Source of the DNA: Rhineura floridana
Taxonomy: Eukaryota > Chordata > Lepidosauria > Squamata > Rhineuridae
NCBI RefSeq assembly: GCF_030035675.1
Contig: NC_084484.1
Span: forward strand, 187,490,934 to 187,554,933
Length of the DNA: 64,000 nt
Reading direction: 5' to 3'
The first letter of the stretch is position 1. Every line of letters begins with the position of its first letter. The notes below the pieces were generated by a model. It ran no database searches. It saw only the letters and a program-made list of their open reading frames with translations, and was not told the DNA's origin. Of this stretch, positions 12,398-22,400 are shown in pieces. A program made the translations under genes and the position numbers.

Positions 12398-13030
12398 CTG
12401 TGGTTTTCCTAGAGGCTTCTGGCTGGCCCCTGTAGGGAAGGATGATGGACAAAATGGGCCCACCTTGGTCTGTTTCATCAGGTTTCTGCTTACATTCCCA
12501 TCTCTCCACAAACCTTACAACAGGGTCTGGAACAGGAGCGAACTGTATGTCAAACACACAAGCAAGCCAACAGCAAACTCCACCTAAAGGGATCACAGTG
12601 CCCCACCATCAGATCAGCTGGATGACTCCGCTGAATGAGGCTCGCAGCCAGAATGAGGCTTAGCTTTGGCACGGAGCCAGGATTATCCCGGTCGCTCTCT
12701 GGTCTTATATTTCATGTACCTCACACTTCAGTAGCAATGTGCTGCCCATGCAAACCACCCATGACCAGACACAGCCAGAATCCAGGGGGTGGTGGTATCT
12801 ATCTACCAGTGTGCAGGAGGGAGGGACACTACGGTCAATGCTATGAGGATCTGAAGAAATTAAATGTTGCCTGGAGTGGAGTCACCATCTCCTCCTTGTC
12901 TCTCTTTGCTTCCAGCTCTTCCTCATTCAGCTCTCCTTCATGCAAAACAGGGCTCGTGGTGCTGTGTAGTGGTTATTCACTAACCATTGCACCAGGTCAC
13001 CAGGTGGAACCCAGCTCTCTCAATAATGAG

Positions 13031-13150
13031 AAATATCCTAGACCTGTGGCCCTCCAGATGTTGCCGGACTCCAAAAATCTCTGACCATTGTCCAAGCTGG
13101 CTACTGGGACTGAGGAGAGTTGGAGCCCAACAACATCTGGAGGGCAACTG
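13031..13150. mobile_element. Palindromic non-autonomous DNA element
   Basis: The left end gtggccctccagatgttgcc is answered by aacaacatctggagggcaac at the right, so the element folds on itself. Related pieces occur near 19250-19280 (accctccagatattttgga) and 63463-63545 (gatgggagttgtagtccaac). Confidence 0.6.
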
Positions 13151-13315
13151 AATCTGCCCCCGTGCCACGGACAGTAGATTAAAAAACAGGTGAACGAGAA
13201 CAAAATTAACTCTGGGATAGTAAAAGCATGCCTTCTGCTTATTAGGACCACACTAGTGGTATGTAGGCTTTTGAGCTATTTGTCAAGCTGGATGCTAACA
13301 GAGAGGAAGAGAATG

Positions 13316-13436
13316 GGTTGCATTTAACTAACTTTTACTCAGAGTAGACCCATCACAATTAATGGCAATGACTAACTTAGGTCTACCAATTTCAGTGGGT
13401 CTGCCCTGAGTAAAAGTTAGTTGAATACAACCCAGC
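13316..13436. mobile_element. Palindromic MITE (gggttgcatttaactaac family)
   Basis: The terminal inverted repeats are gggttgcatttaactaactt and its complement at 13400-13436; the arms carry actcagagtagaccca. Related copies are at 36811-36934 and 46353-46461, with partial copies near 20213-20285 and around 18190-18725. No coding capacity. Confidence 0.65.
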
Positions 13437-14470
13437 GTTTTGGGTGAAAAAGCTAGGGCTCAGCCTCATATTGGTGATGGAAAAAAAGTTGCAGACAAAT
13501 TAGACTGAGCTTGTGAAGAAGATCATAAACTACAGAGAGGTATACTGGGAAGGACCGAGAAGCAATGGAGCCTCCTTCTTTGGAAATAAACAGACCTCCT
13601 CTAGTATCCAAGTATTCCTGATCCAAGCATCCACCAAGATGTTCTTCAGATCCAAAAGGCTCTTTCAAGCTCTGCTAGTTCATTCCCTAAGGCTGCTCCT
13701 TGGGACAACAGCAGCTGCAGGCTAAGCATACGCCATCCTTGGAGATTCCCCTTAAGGGATTCCCCAGATCTGAGAAAACCTTTTCCCTTCCAAAGCTGCC
13801 TGGAACAACATCTGTGTGGCTGCAGTCAGTGTCAGACTGGCACTCCCAGAGCTGTAGGAAGGGCCTCTGTACAGTGCCAGAGCCTCAGTGATCAGCAGGA
13901 TAGCTGGATTATTCCATACAACCCAGAGACACCATGCAATACATAGCATATCTCCCAACACACCTGCCAACTCTCTGGGCATGAAGGCTCACTGTTTTTC
14001 TGTGCGGTAAAGGTAAGCAAAGTGCACAATGAGGGTGCCTGGAGAAACTTGTCCTCTTTTCCCAAAAGGCAGGGAAGGGGAACTACCAGAGATCCCCAAG
14101 CTGGTTAAGTCTGGCGCCATTGACTCAATGTTACCCTAGACTTGACATGATGCAGGAGATCCATCTCTTGCAGGTTTTTAAAATGTTCATTGCGGTTGTG
14201 AGAGGCCGACTCAGACTGAGAGTGCAATGCTGGGGGAGAGTCAACATGATTACAGATTTTGAATTGCAAGATGTTTTTCTCTCATGCAGCCTTGTTCACT
14301 ACAGTGGACTAGATGAACGTTTAGCCTGATCCAACAGGACCTTTCTAATGCTCTTAATGCCATTATGGGTTAATGGACAGCTGTTGGGTTACCGTAATAC
14401 AATGAATTTAAAGTTGTTGCTTTCTAAAAAAACCTCCCTCTATAACTAGGTCCCAACTGGATCCCAAATC

Positions 14471-15532
14471 ATGTCCACTTTGAACAACAGCAGTGACTTC
14501 AGTCACCCGACCTTCAAGTTGATGGGATTCACTGGGATGGAGGTGTATCATCTCTGGATCTCCATCCCATTCTTCTCTATCTATCTCATTGCACTGTTGG
14601 GTAACAGCACCATCCTCTTTGTCATCAAGACCAACCCAAGCCTTCATGAACCCATGTATATTTTCCTTGCCATGTTGGCCATCACAGACTTGGTCTTGTC
14701 TGTCTCCACATTGCCAACGGTGCTGGGCCTCTTCTGGTTCAACATGAGAGAAATTGGCTTTAACGCCTGTGCCACACAGCTCTTATTTATCCACACCTTC
14801 TCCTTCATGGAGTCCTCAGTGCTGTTGGCCATGGCCTTTGAGCGCTATGTGGGTATCTGCAACCCATTGAGATACAACAGCATCTTGACAAATTCAGTGT
14901 TGGCCAAGATTGGCCTGGCCGTTGCTGCAAGGAGTACAGGCATTGTGTTTCCAACACCGTGGCTACTCAGGAGGTACACATACTCCAGAAGCAACCTGCT
15001 TTCCCACTCTTTCTGCCTACATCAAGATGTACTGAAGCTTTCCTGCTCTGACTCCAGAGTAAGCAGCACCTATGGCTTGTGTGTTGTCCTTTGCACAGTG
15101 GTTATTGACTCTCTGCTCATTCTCTTGTCATACGTGAAGACCATTAAGACCATCACAGTCATTGCCTCTAGGGAAGAGCAACTCAAGGCTTTCCACACTT
15201 GCATGTCCCACATCTGTGTTGTCTTGATCTTCTTTATTCCTGTGATTGGGGTGTCAATGATACACCGATTTGGTAGGCACATTTCTCCCATTGCACACAT
15301 TCTCATGGCTGATGTCTACCTCCTCATACCACCTGTCCTTAATCCCATTGTGTACAGTGTGAAAACTCAACCAATCCGGAAGGGCATCCTGGGGCATTCA
15401 GAAAGTAAAGGACTATCCACTTATGATGACTTTGCACTCCAGATTTCCACCAAGAATTGTTCAACTAGGCTGATTTTATGGTTTGTTTACTTGTTGTCTG
15501 GTTTTTTTTTAATTTCTGGCCATTATCCTTAA
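14471..15532 (+). CDS. Class I olfactory receptor, OR51-like, long tail (OR-2)
   Basis: An intact 353-residue odorant receptor frame. Seen: NNS sequon near the N-terminus, GFTGMEVYHLWISIP, GNSTILF in TM1, SLHEPMYIFLAML, MAFERYVGICNPLRY (Glu for the usual Asp at the end of TM3), LLSHSFCLHQDVLKLSC, KAFHTCMSHI in TM6 and VLNPIVYSVKT in TM7. Relatives usually stop about 10-20 residues after this TM7 motif. Here the frame runs about 50 further residues (QPIRKGILG onward) and ends in a hydrophobic stretch, WFVYLLSGFFL. Loss of the ancestral stop and read-through into 3' flank is the simplest reading. A splice acceptor ends 21 nt upstream of the ATG. Likely a functional receptor, but the tail makes that less certain. 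Confidence 0.88.
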   Translation: MSTLNNSSDFSHPTFKLMGFTGMEVYHLWISIPFFSIYLIALLGNSTILFVIKTNPSLHEPMYIFLAMLAITDLVLSVSTLPTVLGLFWFNMREIGFNACATQLLFIHTFSFMESSVLLAMAFERYVGICNPLRYNSILTNSVLAKIGLAVAARSTGIVFPTPWLLRRYTYSRSNLLSHSFCLHQDVLKLSCSDSRVSSTYGLCVVLCTVVIDSLLILLSYVKTIKTITVIASREEQLKAFHTCMSHICVVLIFFIPVIGVSMIHRFGRHISPIAHILMADVYLLIPPVLNPIVYSVKTQPIRKGILGHSESKGLSTYDDFALQISTKNCSTRLILWFVYLLSGFFLISGHYP

Positions 15533-16248
15533 GGTGGTGCATAGGAAAAAATAAAAACAATCAAAATTTCAAACAACAGTTTAAAAATGCATGCGCTGAA
15601 TGTTCTGGAAGGAAAATAGAGACTTTTTTTATTGATGCTGGACTAAGCATTAAAAGTTTTGGAAATCCTGAAGCACAGAAAAATCCCGTTTTGGGGGCAT
15701 TCTGGGGAAAAAATGAAAATTTTGAGTAAATTAAGATGTACACAATACTTACTATCTTATCCATTCTTATTTTCCTGCTTTAACAACATCAAATGCATTA
15801 TTTATAACTTAGAATATGAAATTATACTACTTGACACATTGATTAAATTTACAGAGCGGTCATACCCACTCTGTTTAGTGGCACCTACCTAGATAAGTAC
15901 ACATAGCAGTGCAGCCTCAGAAGTACTAATGCAGTTCTGTACAAGCAAAATTGTGAACGCCCATTACGAAAGAGAAGGCTGCAAAGTGCTGCACCCTATG
16001 CTAGCCAGAGTTTCTGTATCATAGTCTTTGAAAGAAGAGGTGAAAAGCTTCACCGCAAGGAAGACTCTGGGTCAACAGGGCATCAGATACAAAATACTTG
16101 CTTCTAGTATCCCCAGATTAGCTGAAAGGTCACCAGAGGAGGAGAAGCAGCAATTCATGAACAATAAAGGCTCTGCATGCTCCTCTCATGAAGATGGTAG
16201 TATCCATCTTTAGGTGCAGAAATGCAACGTGGATTTGAGTGTTGTATC
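15533..16248. other. 3' flank of OR-2, no gene
   Basis: AT-rich sequence without a family I recognise. A conserved-looking but unassigned open stretch at 15560-15730 has no known domain. No gene is claimed. Confidence 0.4.
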
Positions 16249-16295
16249 AGATTTATTTATTTATTAAATTTATTTCCCACCCTTCCACACAGAAG
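16249..16295 (-). mobile_element. L2-type 3' tail fragment
   Basis: Reverse of a LINE tail: (TTTA)n followed by tttatttcccacccttcc. Confidence 0.5.
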
Positions 16296-16395
16296 GAGCC
16301 CGTTATCATTCTCTAATGCTGGATTATTATTTTACATAAAAATCTTCATAATTTTGTCTGAGTAAAACCTTCTCTTTATGAAAGCATTTCACTCA

Positions 16396-16680
16396 TAAGA
16401 ACATAAGAACATAAGAAGAGCCTGCTGGATCAGGCCAGTGGCCCGTCTAGTCCAGCATCCTGTTCTCACAGTGGCCAACCAGGTGCCTGGAGGAAGCCCG
16501 CAAGCAGGACCCGAGTACAAGAACACTCTCCCCTCCTGAGGCTTCCGGCAACTGGTTTTCAGAAGCATGCTGCCTCTGACTAGGGTGGCAGAGCACAGCC
16601 ATCATGGCTAGTAGGCATTGATAGCCCTGTCCTCCATGAATTTGTCTAATCTTCTTTTAAAGCCATCCAAGCTTTTTCAC
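16396..16680 (-). mobile_element. CR1 LINE 3' end (5' truncated)
   Basis: Begins with aagaacataagaacataaga and gagcctgctggatcaggcca, then tagtccagcatcctgttctc. This is the reverse complement of the CR1 3' UTR also seen at 25676-25855 and 59536-59810. Only the 3' UTR and a trace of the ORF2 end remain. Confidence 0.85.
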
Positions 16681-18190
16681 ACACCCCTTAAAAGGGTCAA
16701 CGAAGTGGACTTGGTTGAACATTTGCAGGCATGCACTACTGAGGAAGTCCTGCTTCTAGTTGGCCCCAATCCAGATTCAAAAGGTGGCACATTATTGCCT
16801 ATGTCCACTATGTGCAATGTAACTGTTGCCCAAGGAATTGGCTGGCTAGCGCCAATGCTGTAGAGGCTGTAGAGGCTCCAGCTGAATACATCTGTTTCAC
16901 GGGCAAATTTGTTGGCAGTTATAACTTGAAATATCACACTACTGAGATGGGTTTTAGTTTTAGCTTTTTGTATGGAGATTTTCATTTGTATTTGTACTTG
17001 TAATCTGCAGTTTGGTTTGGGAATGAAGGGTGGGATACAAGCCTGGGAAATAAATGAATAAATAATAGTGGGGAAACTCTGGTACCCTAGTGGGCAGAAA
17101 GATGGATCTGCTCATTCCAGTAGGGAAAACAGGTCTTGGGGGGCATGATATTATATACCTGAATCAGTTCCCTCCATTGAAATGAATGGGTCATCTCTTT
17201 AATGAGGGGTCTGAGTGCAGATTGGAATGGATGCAAGACACTGCACTAGGGCAAAGAGTCTCAAAAGCAATTCATTGGAGTGCCCAATTCACCTCCCAGA
17301 AGATGCCCAGGAGGCACTTCCAAAAAAAGTCACAAAAATGTCAATTTTCTCAATTCCATTTCCTGAGAGCCACCCAACTCTACTGCTAGTTTGTCTCTAG
17401 CACAGGCTGGGGCATCTGCCTCGGAGCAGATCTTTTAGTGAGGCAACATCCCAGCCTGCTGGATGGGGAGCCTACCACTGCAGAGTATTTCGTGCTGCAA
17501 GTGTTATAAAATTATGCCAGGGAAGACAGATCTATGAAGCAAACAAATTTTATTTAACACTGTGCAATAATTGATCTCAACATGGCTGTTGCCCCAAGAT
17601 TTCAGTTCTCTACTAATGTTTCCAGAATGGCTTCCCTTCATGCATCAGCTCTTGGGACACTTCCATTCTTGTTATCATTACCTACTTAGAAATATATACC
17701 AGCATCTTCTCCTTGAATTATCTGCATTTATAGCTACTAGCTGTGGTGGCCATTCTCTACCGTGAAACGTTTTTAAAAAAGAAATAAAGAAAGGAGGCAG
17801 ACCTCAGACCACCTCCAGGACTGAAAAGTCTCAAAGGGCAGCGTTGGAACACCCATGCCCTACCTGTTTATGGGGCAAAAGGGAAGTCTTTCACTTTGCA
17901 TTGAAGTTGCAATTTACATTCTCTTAGACATTCTGTGGCTTTCTGGTCATATTATCCCTCTAGAGGTTTGCTTCTTAAGTTAGGATTGACTGCATTTTAC
18001 TGCCCAAGCTGGGTAAGGCAACTGGATCGTACTCCTGTGCCACTTACACATGCAGACTAGGATGTCAGTTCTGCACACGACTTTCTTCATCTAGTCAAAG
18101 AACTAGGCAAAGCAAGTTATTATAAACCCAGCATTCATAGGAAGATGGGCAGCATTTCAAATAATACTGCATCTAAAATACAAGTTTAAG
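16681..18190. other. Intergenic, no gene recognised
   Basis: Contains a short LINE tail around 17025-17070 (gaagggtgggatacaag, aaataaatgaataaataa). Otherwise no supported feature. Confidence 0.4.
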
Positions 18191-18725
18191 GCTGCAATGA
18201 TATCCCTGTTTACCTGGGAGTAAGGATGGGTGAGAAATTAGGTTCAGTCTGCATTTAAAGTTGGATTTATCAAATCACACTTTGTGAAACAATATGAGAA
18301 CCGAGACCCAGCCATCCTTCCAAATTCACACTTATCTGAATTTTGCAATACAGGTCTCCAGCCGAACGACGTTGACAAAATGCATATATTAGGGGAAAGT
18401 GTGCATAAAAATGGATATATAAATGAAGATAACACAAAATGCATTATATTAGGATAAATTGCTTGCAAAAATGTGTACATTAGTCAAAATGGAATGCAAA
18501 GATGTATTTATTAGGAAAAATTCTCACTAAAATACTGAAGAATTTTCATGAGGATTTTTTTTAAAAAAATCACAAACTGCTGCAGAGACGTGGAGAAGCG
18601 AATTTGCCATCAGAAAAAGGAGAAGCTGAGAAGCGAAAGTGACCATCGTTCCATCCTTGCCTGAGAGTAAGGCACATTCAACTCAATGGGACTTGCTTCT
18701 GAGTAGACATGCACAGGATTGTACT
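18190..18725. mobile_element. Host MITE interrupted by an hAT-like MITE
   Basis: 18190-18220 (ggctgcaatgatatccctgt...) and 18660-18725 (gtaaggcacattcaactcaa, ttctgagtagacatgcacag) join into a short palindromic-type element once the insert at 18221-18659 is removed. Confidence 0.5.
18221..18659 (+). mobile_element. hAT-like MITE (copy 4, best-defined ends)
   Basis: The 439-bp element has ends taaggatgg and ccatccttg (inverted, 8/9) and a flanking 8-bp target duplication cctgggag (18213-18220) / cctgagag (18660-18667). The interior has about five degenerate ~31-bp units of the form AAAATGcatatattaGGggAAA, followed by a conserved ttttcatgagga segment before the right end. No ORF. Confidence 0.65.
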
Positions 18726-18802
18726 GTAAAATAAATAAAATATATTCAGAGCACATGCCATGAGCACATGAGACGTGTTGGTACCAACAGCAGCTCCTTC
18801 TC

Positions 18803-18832
18803 CACCTCTCCTCTCCTCTCCTCTCCTCTCCA
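18803..18832. repeat. (CTCCT)n short tandem repeat
   Basis: Consecutive ctcct units just upstream of the proposed OR-3 promoter. Confidence 0.8.
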
Positions 18833-18873
18833 GCCACTTGGCCACACATGGAGGCCGTGCAGAATGTTGCTGG

Positions 18874-19011
18874 GCTCCCAGCGATTTGTGTCAGGCGTCA
18901 CAGACAATTAACCTGGCCATTTGGCAGTCCCCAGGGGCAGCTGCAGCTGATGCAAGCTCTTCCCAGGACAGCCTCACAGGGGCATATAAAAGCTCTTGTG
19001 CTTCGGTAGCA
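18874..19011 (+). promoter_or_regulatory. Proposed OR-3 promoter
   Basis: This block is conserved with 33072-33214 upstream of the paralogue OR-4, although most surrounding sequence is not. It has a TATA box TATAAAAG at 18985-18992, a homeodomain-type CAATTA at 18905-18910, and TCCCCAGGGG at 18928-18937, which matches 9 of 10 bases of the Olf1/EBF consensus. Homeodomain plus EBF sites are the known layout of OR promoters. Start of transcription is expected about 30 bp after the TATA box. The role is inferred. Confidence 0.55.
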
Positions 19012-19143
19012 TGGCAGGCAAGTGCTCATGGCCATCAACTAGAGGATGGCTGCCTTATTATGGAGCTTCAGAAAGCTGACGGAAGGCACCAAATGACCAC
19101 CTAAATCAACCTGCTTTGAATCCTCTACCTGAAGGCCTTTTGG
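19012..19143 (+). other. Proposed non-coding first exon of OR-3
   Basis: It lies between the TATA box and a splice donor GTGAGTTG at 19144. The same donor is kept in the OR-4 block at 33343. The partner acceptor would be ctttttctttaaatag ending at 20924, giving a 1.78-kb intron and a coding exon with 42 nt of leader before the ATG. The exact 5' end is estimated from the TATA box. Confidence 0.5.
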
Positions 19144-20299
19144 GTGAGTTGCATTTCCTTTATGCTGCACCATGGCGCATATACCTGGTTAAGGAGAGAG
19201 AGAGAGAGATGAGCTGCTCAAGCTCCTCACAGCTTGTAGTAGCAGCCTTTGCCAGTCTGGTACCCTCCAGATATTTTGGACTACAAAGGTTCTCAAAAAG
19301 TTTAATGTGGAGGATTGGGCTTGGCAGATCAGTGCCATGGGTTTAAAAGCCTCCCCTCCTTGCACTGTACAAGGATGTTTCATCAAGAAGAAGGGAAGGG
19401 AAAGGTCCCATTTTCCCTTTCATGCTCTCCAGAACTCAGCCCTATACTATATAGGAAGAAGATGCTGAGGTTTGCAGTTGGTATCCATCTCAATAAAGCA
19501 CAGTGAAACATAGCAGAAAAGAGAAAGGCCTGGGGAAGGCAGAGGAGAGTATGAAGGTGCCATACAACGCACCCCTGCTCCTGAAATGCTACCCACCAAG
19601 AGGCCTAAAGAGCACTACAAGGATTCTGAAGTCCTGAACTGGAGCACTTTTTGAAGGGGAGGATGAGGATGCATTGGAACATTTTTCTGACTGCTGAAAC
19701 ATCTATGTTTGCCCTGAGGAGGCTTGGGCAACTCACCTCCCTGCTAATCGACCTCTCAAGGGTGTCATCATGAGTAGGGATGGTGGTGGAATCCACAGCA
19801 AGTGGCTCCAGGCACCCATTTCCCCCATTTCTTCCCATTCTCATGATATCAGGACTGTATTCTCCACTTCAGAACACCTAGTTAATTTGGCAATACCAGT
19901 TTTTTAAAAATTAAGCTGCTGAACCCTACAGAATTAATAACATTCTCATGTAACTACTTTGGTGGCTGTTATTCTAGTTTATGTAACGATTAATTTTTCA
20001 TTTTTATTCCTTAGTTCATTTCTTCGATGCCTTTTTTCCTCAGACAGACAGAGAGAAGACCAAGTGCATTTGCACATGCTCTAAGACCCCTGTCATGCTG
20101 AGGTGATGATGGGCTGGGGAAAATCGAAACAAAAGGGGAAAATATGATTATCCTATTTTGGAGGGATCCTTGCTGCTTCTGAGCAGCTGCAGCACTGCTT
20201 ACATTCCTGTCATGTCTACACAGAATTTAAGTCCTCTTGAATTCAATGGGGCCTACTCCCAGGTAAATGAGGCTTGGATTCCAGAGCAGGACGGGAAGG

Positions 20300-20794
20300 C
20301 AGGGATGCTTTTGACACTTTATTAACGAAAGTGTTGGTTAACAGTTGGTTAACTTGCAACACATATTTCTGAATGAAGTAGTTACATTCAGGAAGAAAGT
20401 AATGTTGCTGTAGCAAAAAGCAAACATGGTGACGTTAATAGTTATGTGACGACCTGTCATTGAAAAAAAGTAAGAAATGAGAAATTTTCCCTTCTGCGAG
20501 TGCTTTGATGGAGTTCTCCAACCAAACATTATGTACAAAAATGCATATATTTGGGGAAAATGTATTATGTTAAAGTATATTAGTGAAATAAACATACAAA
20601 AATTCATTTATAATAGGGAAAATTGCTGGCAAAACTGTGCTGATTAGGAGACATTTCTCCTAAAATACTGATGAATTTTCATGAGGATTTTTTTTTTTAC
20701 ATTGCAAATTGCTGCAGAAATGTGGACAGCTGAATATAAGACTGGAAAAATGAGAAACTGGGAGAACCAAAACTGACTGATTTGTCCCTCCCTG
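20300..20794 (+). mobile_element. hAT-like MITE (copy 5)
   Basis: The ends cagggatgc and ccctccctg resemble the family termini. The interior again has ~31-bp units (aaaatgcatatatttgggga, aattgctggcaaaac) and the gatgaattttcatgaggat segment. It lies in the proposed intron of OR-3. A target duplication is not evident. Confidence 0.5.
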
Positions 20795-20966
20795 ATAAGG
20801 AGACATGCCACTGCTACATTGGTGGAATGGCCGTTGTATCCTATCCATACATAGGCTGGGATGGGAAGGGAAGAGAAAACATACCACTTAGGAAAATAAA
20901 AGATGCTTCTTTTTCTTTAAATAGGGAGCAGCAAAAAACACAGGAGAAAGATCTTGGAAGAACATA

Positions 20967-21926
20967 ATGTCCTTCAACCACTCAGTGATTGGCCCTCCGG
21001 TTTTCCTCCTGACAGGGTTTCCTGGGCTAGAAAAACACCACATCTGGCTCTCCATCCCCGTCTGCTCCGTGTACCTCGTGGCCATCGCAGGGAACTGCAC
21101 CATCCTCTTCATCATCAAGAAGGACCAAGCCCTCCATGAGCCCATGTACTATTTCCTCTCCATGCTGGCCCTCTCAGACCTCGGCTTGTCAATCACCACT
21201 TTGCCCACCATGCTGAGTGTCCTGTGGCTCAACCACCGTGTGATCCACTTCAGCGCCTGCCTGATCCAGATGTACTTCATCCACACCTTGTCTATTGCTG
21301 AGTCAGGCATTCTGCTGGCCATGGCCTTCGATCGCTTGGTGGCCATCCGGAACCCCCTGCGGTACATGACGATCTTGACCAACAAAACCATTATCAAGAT
21401 TGGGGTGGGGGTTGCCATTCGGGCTGCCTTCCTCGTTTTCCCAGCTTCTTTCCTCTTAAAGAGGTTGCACTATGGGACTAAAAATGTGCTCTCATATTCC
21501 TTCTGTGTGCACCAAGATATTATGAAAGCTGCCCGTTCAGATAGAAGAATCAGCAGCATTTATGGCTTGGTGGTGATGCTCTCATCCACAGCTGTGGATT
21601 CACTGTTGCTTGTCCTGTCATACTTCCTGATCCTCAAAACTGTGCTGGGGGTTGCCTCCAAGGAGGAGCGCTTCAAGGCACTGAGCACCTGTGTCTCCCA
21701 CATCTCTGCTGTCCTCAGTTTCTACATCCCCATGCTTGGCCTGACTATGATCCACCGGTATGGGAAGCATGCACCCCCCATCCTTTACATTCTCATTGCC
21801 AACACCTATCTGCTGGTGCCGCCTCTGATGAACCCCATCGTGTACAGTGTGAAGACCAAGCAGATCCGCACACGAATCATCTTGAAGCTCCAGAAGAGGG
21901 AAAAGACAATTAAGGCCTCGTGGTGA
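20967..21926 (+). CDS. Class I olfactory receptor, OR51-like (OR-3)
   Basis: An intact 319-residue receptor. Motifs in order: NHS sequon at the N-terminus, GFPGLEKHHIWLSIP, GNCTILFIIKK in TM1, LHEPMYYFL, MAFDRLVAIRNPLRY, LSYSFCVHQDIMKAARS (extracellular loop 2), KALSTCVSHI at TM6, MIHRYGKHAPP and LMNPIVYSVKTKQIR in TM7. The length is normal for class I ORs. It is the tandem paralogue of OR-4; the first third (21002-21185) is nearly identical at DNA level while the rest is clearly more diverged. A good splice acceptor ends 42 nt before the ATG and a promoter plus leader exon is proposed at 18874-19143. A ligand cannot be inferred. Confidence 0.94.
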   Translation: MSFNHSVIGPPVFLLTGFPGLEKHHIWLSIPVCSVYLVAIAGNCTILFIIKKDQALHEPMYYFLSMLALSDLGLSITTLPTMLSVLWLNHRVIHFSACLIQMYFIHTLSIAESGILLAMAFDRLVAIRNPLRYMTILTNKTIIKIGVGVAIRAAFLVFPASFLLKRLHYGTKNVLSYSFCVHQDIMKAARSDRRISSIYGLVVMLSSTAVDSLLLVLSYFLILKTVLGVASKEERFKALSTCVSHISAVLSFYIPMLGLTMIHRYGKHAPPILYILIANTYLLVPPLMNPIVYSVKTKQIRTRIILKLQKREKTIKASW

Positions 21927-22400
21927 TGGGGTCCCAGCAGCTAAACAAATAGGGCAATACGTTACTTCCATCAGCCATTCCTGTAGCTCCAGAAGATCAG
22001 GCCCAAGCGAGGAGGAGGAGGAGGAGGATTAAGTGACATTTTTGTTGGAAGAAGAGCGTTTTTGCGCTGAGGCTTGTGTGTATAGAGCTGTGTGATTCTG
22101 TTTGGTGCTGATATGATTGACTGTGTGGATCTGAATATGGTGATTGTGTTGGTGTGGAGGCTTAGGAATGGGAGGAGACGGAAGGCCCACTATCAACTGC
22201 AAATGAACTAACCCACGTTGTGGGCAGGAGAGATGTGGGTTATTTTATTTTATTTTATTTTAATTTCATTTTTTATTTAATTCTTATTTTTATTTTTATT
22301 ATATTTTTATTGTATTTTTACTATTTCATTTTATTTTATTTTTATTTTTATTTACTGCCACCTAGGAGTAGGCCTGCCTGTTGGCGAATAGGAGGGAGCT
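21927..22400. other. 3' flank of OR-3 and probable 5' UTR of the next L2
   Basis: Includes (GGA)n near 22010-22027 and a T-rich (TTTTA)n-like tract at 22239-22358. A similar T-rich leader precedes the other long L2 at 48.4-48.5 kb, so 22215-22400 probably belongs to the L2 leader. Confidence 0.45.

Larger units (their letters stand above)
12398..14449. other. Intergenic upstream of OR-2, with two palindromic MITEs
   Basis: No coding exon recognised. Two foldback elements are listed separately (13031-13150 and 13316-13436). A splice-acceptor-like tract (cctccctctataactag) ends at 14449, 21 nt before the OR-2 start codon, so a non-coding upstream exon is likely but was not located. Confidence 0.4.

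Noticed and set aside
13955-14018. Leader exon for OR-2 ending at the AAAGGTAAGC donor near 14011
   Set aside because: A good donor alone; no TATA box, no conservation with the OR-3/OR-4 leader blocks.
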